A DNA stretch of 64,000 nucleotides, taken from positions 2,046,001-2,110,000 of the forward strand of contig JAFEKR010000003.1 in the NCBI GenBank assembly GCA_019022495.1, written 5' to 3'. Positions 1 to 12,496 of this stretch are shown here, piece by piece. The position numbers and the translations under genes are program-made. Every line of letters starts with the position of its first letter. Within the stretch, counting starts at the first letter, position 1. The notes beneath the pieces were generated by a model, which had not been told where the DNA came from, ran no database searches, and was given only the letters and a program-made list of their open reading frames with translations. This stretch comes from Epichloe hybrida (Eukaryota > Ascomycota > Sordariomycetes > Hypocreales > Clavicipitaceae).

Positions 1-2049
1 GCTCGACGTGGGCCGAGAACTTCTTCGGCTCGGGGGCATTCTCTTCAAACGTTGTGCGTCTCATTGATTGTTGCTGGTTCAAGATCATCTGTCTAGACAG
101 CATCCCGCTGCTTCCTGCGACAGGAACCGTGGTCTGCCGCTGTGATGTGTTGAGAGACGTGGCAGAGGCAACTGGTCGCATGGGTCGAGCATAACCTCCT
201 GGTGATGATGTGGATGGTGCGCACGCTGATCTTGCAGGAGTGGGAGGCTGACTGGAAGATGGGACTCGCGATGATGCATCGTACGAAACATTTTCCACGG
301 CAGTGTCTCCGTACAAAGGGGATGCCCTGACGTGCTGCTGCTGGAAAGGCACGTCTTCTGTCGGAGCAAACGTCGTTCCAGACACCGCACTTGCAATAGA
401 TTGGTTATCGAAGTTATTGACATCCCTTTGCTGCTGATGAGATGTGACGGGAACCGCGACTCGTTGCTGGGGTTCCATTTTTTGCGTAGCCAAGTTGTTC
501 GAGCGGATGAATGCGACAAAAGAGACTGCAGGGTCCTCTGGCAGGAGATCCCAGACCATGACGGGCATGGAGACGAGCATCAATGTTGAATGGCTCTTGA
601 ATACACCTTGAACTTTGACGTATTTTGCCATGGAGGGGAATGCATTGAGCCACTGTTCCCATGCGTTTATGTCTAATCGTTGATCATCCTCCAATGCGAG
701 CGAGATCATGACGTGTGGAGTATCTTCATTTGGCTCATTCGAGGCCAAGCCATTGGAGATGGGATCTCCCGAGTTTGCGGCTCGTCCTGTCAGTGGTGGC
801 GTTACGTGGTGGGGAGAGGACGCTGATTCTGTGACTTTCTCGGGTGGGAGTACGCGCGACAGCTCAATACTCGGGGCTTTGTGGTTGGCCGTCATCATGA
901 AATGAACGGGAGTAGATCGCGCCTCGAAATGTTTGCCGTTGATGGTAATGGGACGAGGGTGCTTCAAGCGCGCCAATACTTCGGCGTGCAGCATGGCCGC
1001 AGAAAAAGTGCGCAGGCGCCATTCTTGAAGGACCTCGATGAGGGCATTGGTAAAGGAGTACCGTCCCGGATCAGGAGCGATGGCATCCCAACTGGACGCT
1101 GATATCGTTTCGGTGATGCTGTTGCCGTTGGGGAATGTGGCGCTGGCGGCTCCTGCGCAGCAGTCCAGCAGGATGAGAACGTCTGATTTGGACCTTTCGA
1201 GAAGAGTTTGGATGGCAGACCATCTGGAACAGCGTTAGGGTGATATTCCGACGAGCGAAGAACCAGAACCAGCTCCAACTTACTGCAACCAGGGAGAGGA
1301 TTGATCACGAGTTCTAGTACACGATACGTACATCAGTCCAGATTCATCACCACCACACACGCGTGTGCGTTTGGGGATACTTACGCGCACCAAGTGCTCT
1401 GTCGCGATTCATCGATTCTAGCATGTCCTCCATAGTATATCAAGAACAGTGTGTGTTGTGACTCGCATTCCTTGATGAGTTGGCCAACGCGCATCATCAA
1501 CTCCAAGTGGGAGTTTTCCGAGGGTATGGCGAAGATGTCGGTTCCAAAGGCAAAATCTTCGCGCAGGCATTTCTCCAGATCCTCCAACTCGGGCAGGACG
1601 AAGAGATCATCCGAGCCCCAATGCAAAAGGAGCGCCTGAACCTTTTTATACCTCTGCGACGTACGGCCTCTATTGGGAAAGGCCCGCGCCGCCGACTGGG
1701 AGCCATGTCAGCTGTTGATCACCAAAGCGATCACCAAAGCGGGAGGCTTCCAAGTGAGATGAACCTACATCTTCCAGTCTTCGGGCGAACGCTCCGATAT
1801 GCTTTATATGAAAACTGGCACGACTGGTGTCGTGAGTCGCCGATCGTGCAAAGACATCACCAACTCCATTCAGTCCCTGAAACAGGATGAGATGTTAGTC
1901 TTGGGGTTTTCGACTCCCACGTCTTGGTTCACAACTTCACCGGCCTTGCTCAACGAAACGGGACATACGGGTGCATCGGCGTGCAATGCGCCATTCCCGT
2001 CTGCGGGTTTCCGGGAGCGAATGGTGAAGTATGGCTGTTGATCACCCAT
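1..2049 (-). CDS. Caspase-like (peptidase C14) domain protein, 3' end cut by window edge
   Basis: The minus strand encodes a caspase-fold protein. Proposed exons are 2049-1969 (tentative first exon starting MGDQQPYF), 1695-1385 and 1223 to beyond base 1. The second exon carries the catalytic-histidine segment LFLIYYGGHA. The third carries the catalytic-cysteine segment DVLILLDCCAGAAS, followed by a low-complexity Ser/Pro/Gln tail that is still open at base 1. The introns join in frame: donor GTATGT to acceptor CCCAG, and donor GTAAGT to acceptor TTCCAG. The frame before the His exon has a stop just upstream and no ATG, so an upstream exon is needed; the one proposed is the best fit but unproven. 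The His/Cys pair is known from C14 families; the substrate, the role in cell death or signalling, and the C-terminal length cannot be read here. At least 538 residues are present. Confidence 0.75.
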
Positions 2050-2850
2050 ACTGCTGAGATGTCGTGTCCAATTTTTGAAACTAGATGTGATGAATAGCAA
2101 GGAGACCTTGAGTTGGGCGAAGCGAGTCGACGTCGTCTATGCGATGGGCGAGGGTCCGGATGGGTTATCGGGAGAGACAACTGCGTCGGGAAAGGCACAC
2201 GTTGGTCATCATGATGCCGGATCTCGGCGTTCGAATGGTCAAATGTAGACTGCGCGGGCCAGGTTCGGTCTCAGGCTTGGTCTGTGATCACACATGCTTC
2301 TGAAGAAAGGGAAGGAATTGTAGAACATGTCGATGAGGCGCCGTTCTGCGTGAGATGAGATGGACATGTCATTTCCTTGAAACGTCAAAACGAGGACTCA
2401 TGCGTTTTGTCTTCGGTCCCCAAAGCGGTTAGGCTGGTTGTACGGAGTACCGCAAGCTGGACCAGCGGCTCTTCAAACCCACTGGGACTGGGGACCACAG
2501 AGGGCCACACCACCCACACCACCCACACCACAGAAGGCCACCGAAGACCACTGGACCAGCCAACCAGACGCGTCCATTCACCATATGCCACGGCCCACCA
2601 CCCACTGCTCATGCTGCTCACGCAGTGACACAGCGAAACCTACGAAACCCCCATTCGGCCAGTTGCGCCCCCATCGTCCTCCATCTCGGCGTCGTGGCGC
2701 TCTCTCTGCATTTCTCTCTGAACTCGAGGACCCTCGTTCTTCATCCGGACGTTGCTGAGCTTCTCTGACCGAGCCCTCAGCCTACCACCCCTGATCTGGC
2801 TGGCATCTTTGATCCAAGTGTTAAGTGCAACCAACACGTGCTGGCACAGC
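2050..2850. other. Intergenic region between divergent caspase-like gene and PBN1
   Basis: About 800 bases separate two divergently transcribed genes, so promoters for both should lie here. I see a short CCACACCAC-type simple repeat at about 2508-2535 and one copy of the nonamer TACGGAGTA at 2441-2449, which recurs elsewhere in the window. No convincing gene was found. Confidence 0.6.
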
Positions 2851-4511
2851 ATGCGAGAAAGAGTCACCTTTGTACATCCCCAGGGGGCCGATGTAGATCC
2901 CAAATCTTTGCAAATCAGCCAATACGAACTGCATGGGCCCTCGCTAGAAACATCCCTCGAGGACAGGTTGACCATTGCCCTTAATGAACTACCGACGGGT
3001 CTTGCCAAGCTGCTTCCTCGTTTCCGAGAGCTGAGTTTTAGGTGGGCGAGCCCGTTAGCCTATGATACAATAGAACCCTTTGTATCAAGGATATCGCCTG
3101 GATTGCATATCTCATATACGCTTGACAACAGCAAGGACACAGAAGCTGGGTGAGTTTGGATAGCGATTACCCGGATGCGGAAAAGAATGAAGACGAAAAC
3201 TGACAGTGAGTGACCAGACGAAACCTGTGCACTGCTTTGCTAGCGTTTCGTTCAAGAGACTGCGCATCGAATGAGGTATGGGAAGAAAATGGTTCTTGAA
3301 AAGCTCAGATTGACCAGCGTATGATTCCTGACATCGCACGCCCACAGGCCTTTACTACGCGAGGCGAAGGGCAATCTGTGAACCCCTCAGGCGCAACTTT
3401 CTATGAGCAGCTGGAAAGCCTCTCCGCCTTGACATCTTGGGCTGCTAGTGCGCTCTGCGTGGACGATGATGTGGATTGCCGGACTCGTTTAGGGGGACTG
3501 TCTACCGCCTCAGGCTTTGACATGTCGTGGGATGCGGCGGCTCAAACCCTGCGGGTCGGCGCAGTATTCTCACTCGACCAGCGGGACATACACGCTTCCA
3601 GTAACGCACAGAGACGTACTGAAGTTGGCATTCTGTCCAAGGACACGCCGCCGAGGCAAAAGCCCCATGAGCTGGCAGTTTCTGGCTTGCTCACTGTCCT
3701 GGGAGAGAAGAAGGAACCGTCAGGCACCATGTTCTCATTTCCTTCCAGACACCGCTCAAGCCAAACGTCGTTCACCTCGCGATTTGTTGAGCCTACAGGA
3801 TTACACCCCGTCCTGCAGCTGAAATTGAGCTCCAATGAAGCTCCGGTGGCAGACGAGCACTGCGCTCCCTACGCCTACTTGACGCTCCCCAACATGATTT
3901 TCGCCGACAGGTATCAGTTTACCGACAGGCTATTTTTGGCATCGAAGAATCTCACAGCTTCGCGGTACACCAGCCTACCTGTTGACTTGGAGGCACCGGC
4001 TTATACCACCAAGACCTGGGGTTCTAGTGTTCTGCTAGAACTTGCAGCTCCCAGTACCGACGGCCCTGTGGCTTGGACGGCCGAGGTGCCACTCCACCTG
4101 CGGTACCTCAAACCATCTCAGACGGGAATCGTTGACATTGAAATACCTTGTCCAGCCGTGTTCTGGGCATGTGATTCAGCCGCGAGTGCAGATTTCGCGA
4201 ACAACCCCTTTGACAGAATACACCTAGGCTACGATGAACTCTTCAGCGGCTCAACAGTCTTCTGGCATGCCAAGCCAGAGCCGGCAAGCGGAAATAGGTT
4301 GATGTTGCCCATCTCTGTGCCAGTGCTGAAAGATCAGGCTGCTGCTTGGGTATGCCTTGGGACAGCTGCTGTCGTAGCGGCCGGTTTCGCTTGGGTATTG
4401 TGGACAATTGTTGCCGTGCTATCGCGGTCTGGATACGGGCGCCATGCAGAAGGGGGGAAAGGGGAGAGCACGGAGAGCACGGAGAGCACGGAGAGCAAGA
4501 AGAGCAAGTAG
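2851..4511 (+). CDS. PBN1: PBN1/PIG-X, ER membrane subunit of GPI mannosyltransferase I
   Basis: Three exons, 2851-3149, 3218-3275 and 3348-4511, join in frame to give about 506 residues. The ATG at 2851 opens with MRERVTFVHPQG, the usual start of fungal Pbn1; the frame is open further upstream but without homology. The middle exon (19 residues, NLCTALLAF region) restores continuity between two otherwise out-of-phase parts. The conserved LPTGLAKLLPRFRELSFRW block sits near residue 60. A single C-terminal transmembrane helix is followed by a short Glu/Ser/Thr/Lys tail encoded by a GAGCACG-like minisatellite. Pbn1 partners the catalytic Gpi14/PIG-M in the ER to add the first mannose to the GPI anchor, and most of the protein is luminal. 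The family call is strong; the exact splice sites are inferred by eye. Confidence 0.85.
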
Positions 4512-4775
4512 ATGGAAAAGCACAACGCGTCATGGGCAATAAGGCTACACTTTGGAAAGACGAGTTGGACTTGATAGCGAAACATGCTCGGGCACGTGCC
4601 GAACCTATCTTACCAGGTTTCTCTTCTTCTCCCCCCATTCAGCATCCGTTGCGGAGACGATGATGTGGAGCCACGTGACTGGGAACTTGTCAAGTCGTGC
4701 AGTCAGCAAGGCTTCAGCAAGTCATCAGTCCAGCAAGATCTTACGTCGTGCCGGGATTAGCGGCGATAAAACCAA

Positions 4776-4776
<1 letters not shown>

Positions 4777-4814
<38 letters not shown>
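4777..4814 (+). repeat. (GCCA)n microsatellite
   Basis: About nine tandem copies of GCCA/AGCC are seen directly, lying upstream of the Zn2Cys6 regulator gene. Confidence 0.95.
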
Positions 4815-4863
4815 AAGATCAGCAGTTGGCCTACGATGTCTGGTTTCTTTTACTTCACTTTCC

Positions 4864-4919
4864 CTGACCTGACCTGACCTGACCTGACCTGACCTGACCT
4901 GACCTGACCTGACCTGACC
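4864..4919 (+). repeat. (TGACC)n pentamer array
   Basis: About eleven perfect copies of a TGACC/CCTGA pentamer are seen directly, about 200 bases before the regulator start codon. It is not a telomere-type repeat. Such arrays vary in copy number and could alter promoter spacing, but that is inference. Confidence 0.95.
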
Positions 4920-5119
4920 CGACTTCTATTGCTTCGAGGTCACCCCCCGGCTGCACCACTGCCAGGGCACCTTTCGGCCATCCCAGCCATCCCAGTCATC
5001 CAGCTGATTCGGATCGCCAACACACCCATGGTCCTGGTCCGTCCATCCGCAGCCGAGCAGGAATTGGCCCTTTGCTGGGGTCGGATGTCGGATGTCTGCC
5101 TGTCCTATGAGGAGCGAGA

Positions 5120-7709
5120 ATGTCTCCCACATCATCATCGCCGGTGGCAGATGCGTCTGCTTCAACACCACGTGCAGAATCAGGCAATGACGACAGGACA
5201 CGGCCACGGCGCAACGTAGCGTGCGTCAACTGTCGCAATTCAAAAGTGAGAACTTGTCCCCAGCCGATCCTTGGTTGATTCCTTTGCCTTTTCGAGTCAC
5301 CAGTACGGATCCGTAGAGTGCTCCAGGCTTTTTCCCGCTTGGGCTGCCGTGCTGCTCTTTGGTCCATGCATCATCAATAAGCACCAGCCATTCATGATGC
5401 TGACGGTTGCCTCGTCTCCCGCGCGCAGGTCCGTTGCAGAGCGAGTCAAGTCCCCGGCCAGCCCTGCCAGCGATGTGCCAAACTGCAGATTCCATGCGTC
5501 GTGGACAAGGCTCACAAAAGAGTCGCCAAAAGAAGGTACAGACCAGAGCTCCCTATACATGTCTCTTGAGTATCACGGCTGATCCTTCTTCTTCCTCTTC
5601 CTCCTCTTCTTCCTCTCCGCCACAGCAAACTGGAACAGCTGGAACAAGAGCTGAAAAGCATCAAGCAAGTTGTGCGACCAGCAACCAACGGCGCCGCACC
5701 CCGATGGACACCGCCAAGCCCCCGTGCTGCCATCGTATCTTTTCCAGATCATCGGTCCGCGCCGATTGTTGGAATCGCGGCAACACCACAGATACCAACT
5801 CCTCAGCCCGAATCGTCGAGCAGTCATCCCTCGGCGCAGAGCTCTGAGCGTCGCTCGAAAACGTCGCCGACCGAGGCCCGTATTTTGGAAAACCACATCG
5901 TCTCCGGGGAAGATTGACTGGTATTTCACAAAGTGAGTTGCGCAGATTCAAGCTTCAGTCCCATTTCGTCTCAAATCATGTGTCAGTATATCTATCTATC
6001 TTTCCTTCTTCCTATTGACAATGTATAGATACCTGCAACACTTTCATCAATTCGTTCCAATCCTCCGCAAGAAGGACCCGGATGAATGCTACGAAGCCAA
6101 TCCAACCCTTTTCTGGCTCGTCATCTACGTAGCTTGCCGGCGCTATCCCAGAGATACAGCACTGTTCCCACTTCTGGCAGATCACCTCGAAAAGAACATA
6201 TGGACCATGGCTGCAGCGCCAGCAACGGATTTCGATGCCGTCCACGCCTTGTTGATCATATGCGCCTGGCCAATGCCAACTATACGCTTCGTCACCGATC
6301 CGTCGCCAACTTTTGCCGCAATGGCAATGACTGCCGCCTTGGGCCTCGGTTGCCACACAGGACAGGGCAAGAATGCGCATTTTCTGGTTGGTCTGCGACA
6401 GCACCTTCACGCCACTGGTGAGGAAGCCTCGTCAACCTGGCTGGCATGCTGCATGCTTGCTCAGAGGTACGCCAAAGCTGTACGAAATGTACTTCTTCTT
6501 CTTCTTTTTTTTCCCTAAATAAATAAAAAAATGTGTAGATGATCCTGCAAGAAGAGTCTACTTGGACTGACACTTCGTGCACAACAGAACCACCGCAGCA
6601 GTGGGCATTCCACCGCTCTTTATCCAGCACAGCGATGCCAAAGCCAAGGCCGCTCTTGAATCACCCATGTGGACAGATCTCATCGTCATGCACGATGTGC
6701 AGCGATTCCTCAATCGTTTCATCATGGCAATGAGCACGCTTCTCACGGCCCATGGCGCCGTTCACGAGTCCGAAATAGCCATGTGGGAGACGGAATTCCA
6801 ATCCCTGAAGCCTCTTTTGGGCCAACACGACTCTGGTATGAGTATCCCTCTCCCAAGTCCCCTTTCCTAGTATCTTACCATGGCATCGTGTAAAGACATG
6901 TGTCGATTCTGCCTTCTAGCCGCCCAGCTCGAAGTCCAGCTCGGCTACTTCGCGTCACCCCCAGATACCCCCGTGCCATCCATCAAAGCCCACGCCGTAC
7001 GCGTCTTCAACACAGCCCGCTCCATCATCGCCCACTCCGTCGACCTCGAATCCCGCGCGCAGTTCCTCACTCACGCGCCGCAATGGGTCACGCGCACCAA
7101 CGTCGACGCCGCAAGCATCATCATCAGCATCCTCCACTCGGAATGCTCCCCCGACATGAGCGAGTCGGATGCCGACCTTCTCGTCCAGCAAGCCTGCGGG
7201 TGCGTGTTGCGAGGATCCGTCCGCGACGCAGACCTGGCCCATAGGGCGAGCATCATCATGGACACGTTCTGGTCCATCCGCCACCTGGTGCCTAGTTTCG
7301 GGCCGCGTCCGGCCTCCCGCCCCGATCGGCTAGCGGCCGGCGTGACATTCTGGTGCCTGGCCATGTTCCGAACGTCGTTGAAGAACGCTCAAAGCAAAAC
7401 GGATAAAGTGAACAAGGCTCTGGCTCTCGAACTGATGCGTACGTACAATGCCTCGTGGCCCCTCCTGACCATGGAACTTGATGGCATTCCGAGGAAACCC
7501 CCCCCTTCCCCCCCTTTTCTCCCAACGCGCTGACAAGTCTTCCAACAGAAGCCCGCACATGTCCCACTACGCAAACGCAGCCTCCTGCAAAACCACAACC
7601 AGGAGGAACTCTTCACTCGGACCCGATCCAGGATATAGACTGGTCCATGTTCATGGATGACTTTGGCTGGGCAGGCGGCGACGATGCCGTCTTTATGGCC
7701 CCGCCTTGA
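5120..7709 (+). CDS. Zn(II)2Cys6 transcription factor, with an apparent frameshift near 5910
   Basis: Proposed exons are 5120-5245, 5429-5535, about 5587/5627-5932, 6029-6466, 6588-6835, 6896-7438 and 7549-7709. The binuclear zinc cluster has spacing C-x2-C-x6-C-x9-C-x2-C-x6-C at residues 35-65 and is split by intron 1 right after CRNSK. A short Leu/Glu-rich coiled-coil segment (KLEQLEQELKSI) follows, as is usual for dimerising Gal4-type factors. The middle region contains FHQFVPIL, LFWLVIYVACRRY and GIPPLFIQH, the conserved core of War1/Leu3-like regulators. The C-terminus ends in an acidic aromatic stretch (DIDWSMFMDDFGW), a typical activation domain. The frame carrying NHIVSGED hits TGA at about 5916-5918, while the matching continuation IDWYFTK is one frame over. 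No plausible intron bridges this, so the allele is broken or the base sequence is wrong. The target genes are unknown. Confidence 0.75.
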
Positions 7710-8311
7710 TGGGGGGTCTCCCCGTGCAATCATTGCATTTCCATTACTCTGTTAGACGACCAGATGTGTTCATCTTATTTTCATGTGGTTGCATTCTTGG
7801 TCGAATTGACAAGAGCGTCAGTCATACTTTAGTATCACGAGCTTCGTATGGCGTAACCAGTTCTGTCAATTGTACATGGCATTTATAAAGGCGTCTGTCT
7901 ATCCTGGTGTTCGTGTCGTTTTTATTTTTCCCAGAGTAACCAACGGTTCCGCCAATCACTATTAGTCAGCTTTGGCTGAATTCGAGGCAGCGAGTTGTAA
8001 TTCAACCTCGGAATTACTTCAGAGTTGAACGTTATAGTATGTATGATCCACTAACACTATAATTTAGTTTTAATACGTCTTGTTATGAAATGATCCCAAG
8101 TTATCGTTATCTAAATATCTACATCTACCATGTTTGATAATCGCATGGTATGCTTTTTGTCCGCTGAATTCTCACAAGTCATACTCTTTATGCTCCAGAC
8201 GCCCGATGCAATCAATTCATAGTTAACTTCTGCTCATGCTCTCCCCCCCCTTTTTTTTTTGAAAAAAAAAAAAATAGCGTTTTATTTGTGCAAGCAAATC
8301 GTGTGTTCGTC
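7710..8311. other. Intergenic region between convergent genes
   Basis: The regulator and HSP104 converge on this 600-base AT-richer stretch. It contains C/T/A homopolymers at about 8243-8273 and presumably both 3' UTRs. No gene was found. Confidence 0.6.
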
Positions 8312-11092
8312 TTAATCATAAATGTCTTGATCCATATCATCTCCCACCAACTCATCAGCAGCATCTTCCGAATCATCCACCATCTCGCTATCTTCACTCA
8401 TCTCGCTGTCAGCATGGTTTGACAGCACCGTGATCTTATCATTGATCAGTTCCACTCTGGCTGTCTCGCCATCCTGGATGTTATTTCGGAGAATGAGAAT
8501 GGCCAGTTTGTTCAAGACCTCCTTCTCGATCAGGCGGGAGAGGGGACGGGCACCATAGGCAGGGGAGTAGCCTGCACTTCCGAGGTAGTCCTTGGCTTCG
8601 TCCGAGACCTCGATCCTCACTTTTCGCCCATTGTCCTCGAGACGCTTTTGGATCTCGCCTATGCGGATGTCGACAATCTTGCGGATTTCTTTGCGGGTCA
8701 GTCTGTTGAAGATGACGACTGAGCTGATTCTGTTGAGGAACTCGGGGAGAAAGTAGTTGCGGAGGGCGCCCATGACGAGCTCCCGGGTTGGTCCGTCAAC
8801 CTTGCCTTCCCTGGCGCCAGGCCGTGTGAGGAATTCTGCACCCAGGTTGGATGTCATGACGACGATGCAGTTTTTGGCGTCGACGACTCGGCCTTGACCG
8901 TCGGTGATTCGACCGTCATCCATGAGCTGCAAGAGCACCGTCAATACTTCCCTGGCGGCCTTTTCGACTTCGTCGAATAGAAGAATGGAAAATGGTCTTC
9001 GACGAAGAGCCTCGGTTAGCTGACCTCCGGCGTCGTGGCCGACGTAGCCGGGGGGCGCGCCGATCATACGACTGAGCGCATGACGTTCTTGGTATTCTGA
9101 CATGTCGAAACGAATCATGGCCTTGGGGTCGTCAAAGAGGAACTCGGCGAGCGCCTTGGTGAGCAACGTTTTGCCGGTACCCGATGGGCCACAGAAGAGG
9201 AAGCTGGGGGGTTGGTTGGGGTTGCTGAGGCCAGATCGTTGCAGACGGATGGCATTGGCAACCGAGTTGACGGCCTCCCTTTGTCCAACCACGACCTTTC
9301 CGAGAACCTTTTCCATGTTGACGAGCTTCTCCTTCTCTGACGTGCGGAGCCGGGTGACCGGGATTCCGGTCCAGCGAGCCACGATTTCGGTTATGTGGTC
9401 GGCTGTGACAATGTCCGTCACCATGGTGGCGCCATGATCGGCACCCGAAGCATTCAGCGCGGCATCAGCGGAAGCCTTTCGAGCTTCAAGCTCTTTGATG
9501 ACTCCAAGTTGCTCAGGAATGGCACCGTATTTGAGATCGGCTGCCTTGGCAGTGTTGTTCATGTTGATGGCATCTTCCAGGCGCTTTTCTAATTCGTCGA
9601 GTTTTACCTTTGCCAGGTGAATCTCCTCGCTTCGCTTGATCTCGCTCTGGTATTTTTCCCGCAGAGGTGCGAGCTCTTCTTCAACATTCTTCGCATCCTT
9701 CCTCGCCTGCAACAGACGGGCCTGCGAGGCTTCGTCGTGCTCCTTCTCCAAAGCAGCAATCTCAATCAGCAATTGCCTGAGTTTTCGCTCCAGAGAATCA
9801 ATAACTTCAGGCTGAGACTCGCGGGCGACACGAACAGCGGCGGCAGCTTCGTCGACCAAATCGATGGCTGAGTCGGGCATTCTTCGACTGGTCAGATATC
9901 GAGCTGCGAGGTTGGCGGCGGCCACCAGAGCACTATCAAGAATCGTCACTCGGTGGTGCCTGTCATATCTTTCCTTCAATCCTCGGAGGATGGAAATTGT
10001 CTCCGGGATGGAAGGCTCCTTGACCATGACTTGCTGGAATCGTCGTTCGAAAGCGGCGTCCTTCTCGACATACTTTCGGTACTCGGCCAACGTCGTAGCA
10101 CCGATACAGTGCAGTTGACCTCGGGCAAGCATGGGCTTCAACAGATTGGCAGCATCCATGCCACCCTCACCGGAAGAGCCAGCTCCCATCAGCAGGTGGA
10201 TCTCATCGACAAATAGGACGATCATCTCCTTCGAGTCCTCAATCTCCTTCAGGACACCCTTCATACGCTCTTCAAATTCACCGCGGAATTTGCTACCTGC
10301 AACGAGCGCACCAACATCCAGTGAAAGAAGTTTGCACTGCTTGAGGTTGTCAGGCACATCACGGTTGACGATGCGCTGAGCCAAGCCCTCCACTACTGTG
10401 GTCTTGCCTACTCCTGGCTCGCCGATAAGAACTGGGTTATTCTTGGTTCTTCGAGACAAAATTCGAACGACTCGTCTAATTTCCTCCTCTCGGCCAATCA
10501 CAGGGTCAATTTTCTTGTCTTTGGCCATGGCGGTCATGTCGATGGTGAACTTGGCCAAGTTCTCGTTTTCCTGGTCTGTATCGGCCGTCTTGCTGTCGAC
10601 CCGTTTTGTGCCTCGAATAGCTTGGACAGCATCTTGGATGAGCTTTGCCTTGGGGATGTTGGCCTCCCGCAGCGCCGCCTGCATTACGCTATCCTCGGCA
10701 AGTGCCGTGATAAGATGGTCAACACCGATGTAAGAATCCTTCTGCACCTTCTGCAGTTCCATAGCTTTTCTAAGGACAGCATGAAACGAGGGTGCTAGAG
10801 AAACCTGCTCTGGCGGGGGATCTTGAGTCGGTAATCGCGCAAGTGTCTTCTTCAGGGTGCGGTCGAAGAGTTGAGGGTCACCATGAGCCCTCTCGATGAC
10901 TTGTCGGAAAAGTGTGACGGTGGTGTTTTGGGGACCATTCTGTTGATCCTTGGATAGATCGACTGGTGGTTCCAGTAATGAGACAGCCAGGTGCACTGGG
11001 AGAAGTTGTGAGTGACCGTACTGTTCAGCCAGGGCCATGGCGTCTTGGACAGCCTTCTGCGCCCTGTCTGTGAAATCCATTCGGGAATTCAT
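8312..11092 (-). CDS. HSP104: Hsp104/ClpB-type protein disaggregase
   Basis: A single uninterrupted 926-residue reading frame encodes a complete class I Clp/Hsp100 ATPase. The N-terminal Clp repeat domain (residues 1-160) begins with [13 protein letters not shown]. The first AAA+ module has Walker A GEPGVGKT at 224-231, pore loop KFRG at 268-271 and Walker B VLFVDE at 292-297. A coiled-coil middle domain spans roughly 415-540. The second AAA+ module has Walker A GPSGTGKT at 635-642, pore loop GYVG at 682-685 and Walker B ILLFDE at 703-708. The acidic tail ends DDMDQDIYD and lacks an organelle targeting signal, which fits a cytosolic and nuclear protein. The family works as a hexamer with Hsp70/Hsp40 to pull proteins out of aggregates after heat stress, and in yeast it also propagates prions. 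A TATATATA stretch lies about 130 bases upstream of the ATG. Confidence 0.97.
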   Translation of the reverse strand: MNSRMDFTDRAQKAVQDAMALAEQYGHSQLLPVHLAVSLLEPPVDLSKDQQNGPQNTTVTLFRQVIERAHGDPQLFDRTLKKTLARLPTQDPPPEQVSLAPSFHAVLRKAMELQKVQKDSYIGVDHLITALAEDSVMQAALREANIPKAKLIQDAVQAIRGTKRVDSKTADTDQENENLAKFTIDMTAMAKDKKIDPVIGREEEIRRVVRILSRRTKNNPVLIGEPGVGKTTVVEGLAQRIVNRDVPDNLKQCKLLSLDVGALVAGSKFRGEFEERMKGVLKEIEDSKEMIVLFVDEIHLLMGAGSSGEGGMDAANLLKPMLARGQLHCIGATTLAEYRKYVEKDAAFERRFQQVMVKEPSIPETISILRGLKERYDRHHRVTILDSALVAAANLAARYLTSRRMPDSAIDLVDEAAAAVRVARESQPEVIDSLERKLRQLLIEIAALEKEHDEASQARLLQARKDAKNVEEELAPLREKYQSEIKRSEEIHLAKVKLDELEKRLEDAINMNNTAKAADLKYGAIPEQLGVIKELEARKASADAALNASGADHGATMVTDIVTADHITEIVARWTGIPVTRLRTSEKEKLVNMEKVLGKVVVGQREAVNSVANAIRLQRSGLSNPNQPPSFLFCGPSGTGKTLLTKALAEFLFDDPKAMIRFDMSEYQERHALSRMIGAPPGYVGHDAGGQLTEALRRRPFSILLFDEVEKAAREVLTVLLQLMDDGRITDGQGRVVDAKNCIVVMTSNLGAEFLTRPGAREGKVDGPTRELVMGALRNYFLPEFLNRISSVVIFNRLTRKEIRKIVDIRIGEIQKRLEDNGRKVRIEVSDEAKDYLGSAGYSPAYGARPLSRLIEKEVLNKLAILILRNNIQDGETARVELINDKITVLSNHADSEMSEDSEMVDDSEDAADELVGDDMDQDIYD

Positions 11093-11692
11093 TTTTTCTG
11101 ATGATGATGGTGTAAAGACTTGGTGCGTGTGGGAAAGAAGTTTGATGTGGTTCGGTGTGTGGGGAAGATCAGATAATGTGCGTGCATGAAATTGGGCAGC
11201 AGTGATGCCAAATCTTCACAAGGGTATATATAGTAAGAGTGCGTGTTTCTTTGTGCGTGGAAAATGAAGAAGAGAAATGATATTGCGACAGTAAAGAAGA
11301 CAGGAATATATTATATGTTGTAGGTGGGTGGAGTCAAGGGAAAGAGGCAGACAGCTTTGGGGCTTGCGTGAAGCTGGTGGTGAGACCTGGAAACTACCAG
11401 GATGGCCTAGAAACTGCACAGAAGCCACCAGAACCAAAGAGGTGAGGAGCTGCTGAGTTGATTGGACGGTATCATCTTGCCATCACATGATGGTGGGGCA
11501 GACTATGTCATGGTGACAAAAGTCTGACTTGACCTGTTCCATTCCGTTTTCTGCACGGCCCTGCCAGCCTTCACCACTTGTGGATCACATGACTACGCCA
11601 GACTAAGGAGTTTTTGGTAATATTGGCGGAAGTCGATTCAATCGATTTTCCAAGATACCCAGGTCGCTCCTCCTGACGACAGCAGGCCGACG
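11093..11692. other. Intergenic region between divergent HSP104 and mL67 genes
   Basis: This 600-base shared upstream region contains a TATATATA stretch near 11,224-11,232, suitably placed for HSP104 on the minus strand. I looked for the nGAAnTTCnGAAn array expected of a heat-shock element and saw only scattered GAA/TTC pieces, so none is claimed. Confidence 0.55.
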
Positions 11693-12496
11693 ATGAACGC
11701 AGCACCACGACCCCAGATGAGCCGATGGTCAAAAATACTGCGCACATGTGTGCGTCAGGCCCATACGACTGGACGCGAAGCTCCCGAAGGTCACGGCGAG
11801 AAGATCTGGGTCTTTAGTCACAGGAGATCAGATCAAATAGTTTACTCGTTTGAGAAAAAGCTCGATGTAAGACGCCACCTGACAATTCCCTAGTCGAAAA
11901 AGAATGAAATATGCTCAATAGGAGTGACTAACTTTGCTCTGATTCTGTAGGGATTCCACGCCTTGAAGCAGTTGCCGTTCAATGGCAAGAAGACCAAACC
12001 CGCCAAGATTCGAAAGGACTACTGGTCACCAATGGCTATGATTCGATTTCCCAAGGGACGAGGAGATGTCGGACGCTCCGTTTACCAGAAACTGCGCGAG
12101 TTGAAACACCTGCACGAGGTTGCGTGGACAGACGAATTTCGCTACAAGCGCCCTGAAGAGTTTACAGTCGCAGACAAGAAGAAAATTGCCGAGGAGAAGG
12201 CCAATGGCAAAGAATACAGACCTGTTCGAAGCAAAGTCGAGAGGGGCATTGCCCTCAACGCGCAACGGACGAACTCGATCGCGGACATGGCTGCAGTTCT
12301 TAGCGGCAGTGGAAGTGGTAATAAGGTCAGAGCCTTGTCCACCAAGAATGCAGAGACGGAGCTGGTTCCAGTGTCTATCAGCTGGGCAAATGATCACGAC
12401 AGAGACTACGCGGAGGCCTGGTCGAAGAATGTTACGCACGGGCTGTTTGAGCAACTGGCTTACGGTTCTGGGAGGGAAGCCGAGCCTGCAGCATGA
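11693..12496 (+). CDS. MHR1: Large mitoribosomal subunit protein mL67 (Mhr1 family)
   Basis: Two exons, 11693-11866 and 11951-12496, join in phase (donor GTAAGA, acceptor TCTGTAG) to give 239 residues. The family signature HGEKIWVFSHRRSDQIVYS spans the end of exon 1, and ALKQLPFNGKKTKPAKIRKD lies just after the junction, followed by the LRELKHLHEV helix. In Saccharomyces this protein is both a mitochondrial large-subunit ribosomal protein (mL67/MRPL67) and the mitochondrial homologous recombination factor Mhr1. Only the ribosomal assignment is safe in filamentous fungi. The N-terminus is basic, as expected for mitochondrial import. A second in-frame ATG at 11717 could be an alternative start. 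Confidence 0.85.

Larger units (their letters stand above)
4512..5119. other. Intergenic region with two simple-sequence arrays
   Basis: This 600-base gap between PBN1 and the downstream Zn2Cys6 gene contains a GCCA tetramer array and a TGACC pentamer array, listed separately. It is the likely promoter of the regulator. No gene was found. Confidence 0.6.

Noticed and set aside
4864..4919. Telomere-like repeat
   Set aside because: The unit is TGACC, not TTAGGG, and it lies between two ordinary genes.
11093..11460. Heat-shock element in the HSP104 promoter
   Set aside because: Only isolated GAA/TTC triplets were seen, without the required alternating 5-base spacing.
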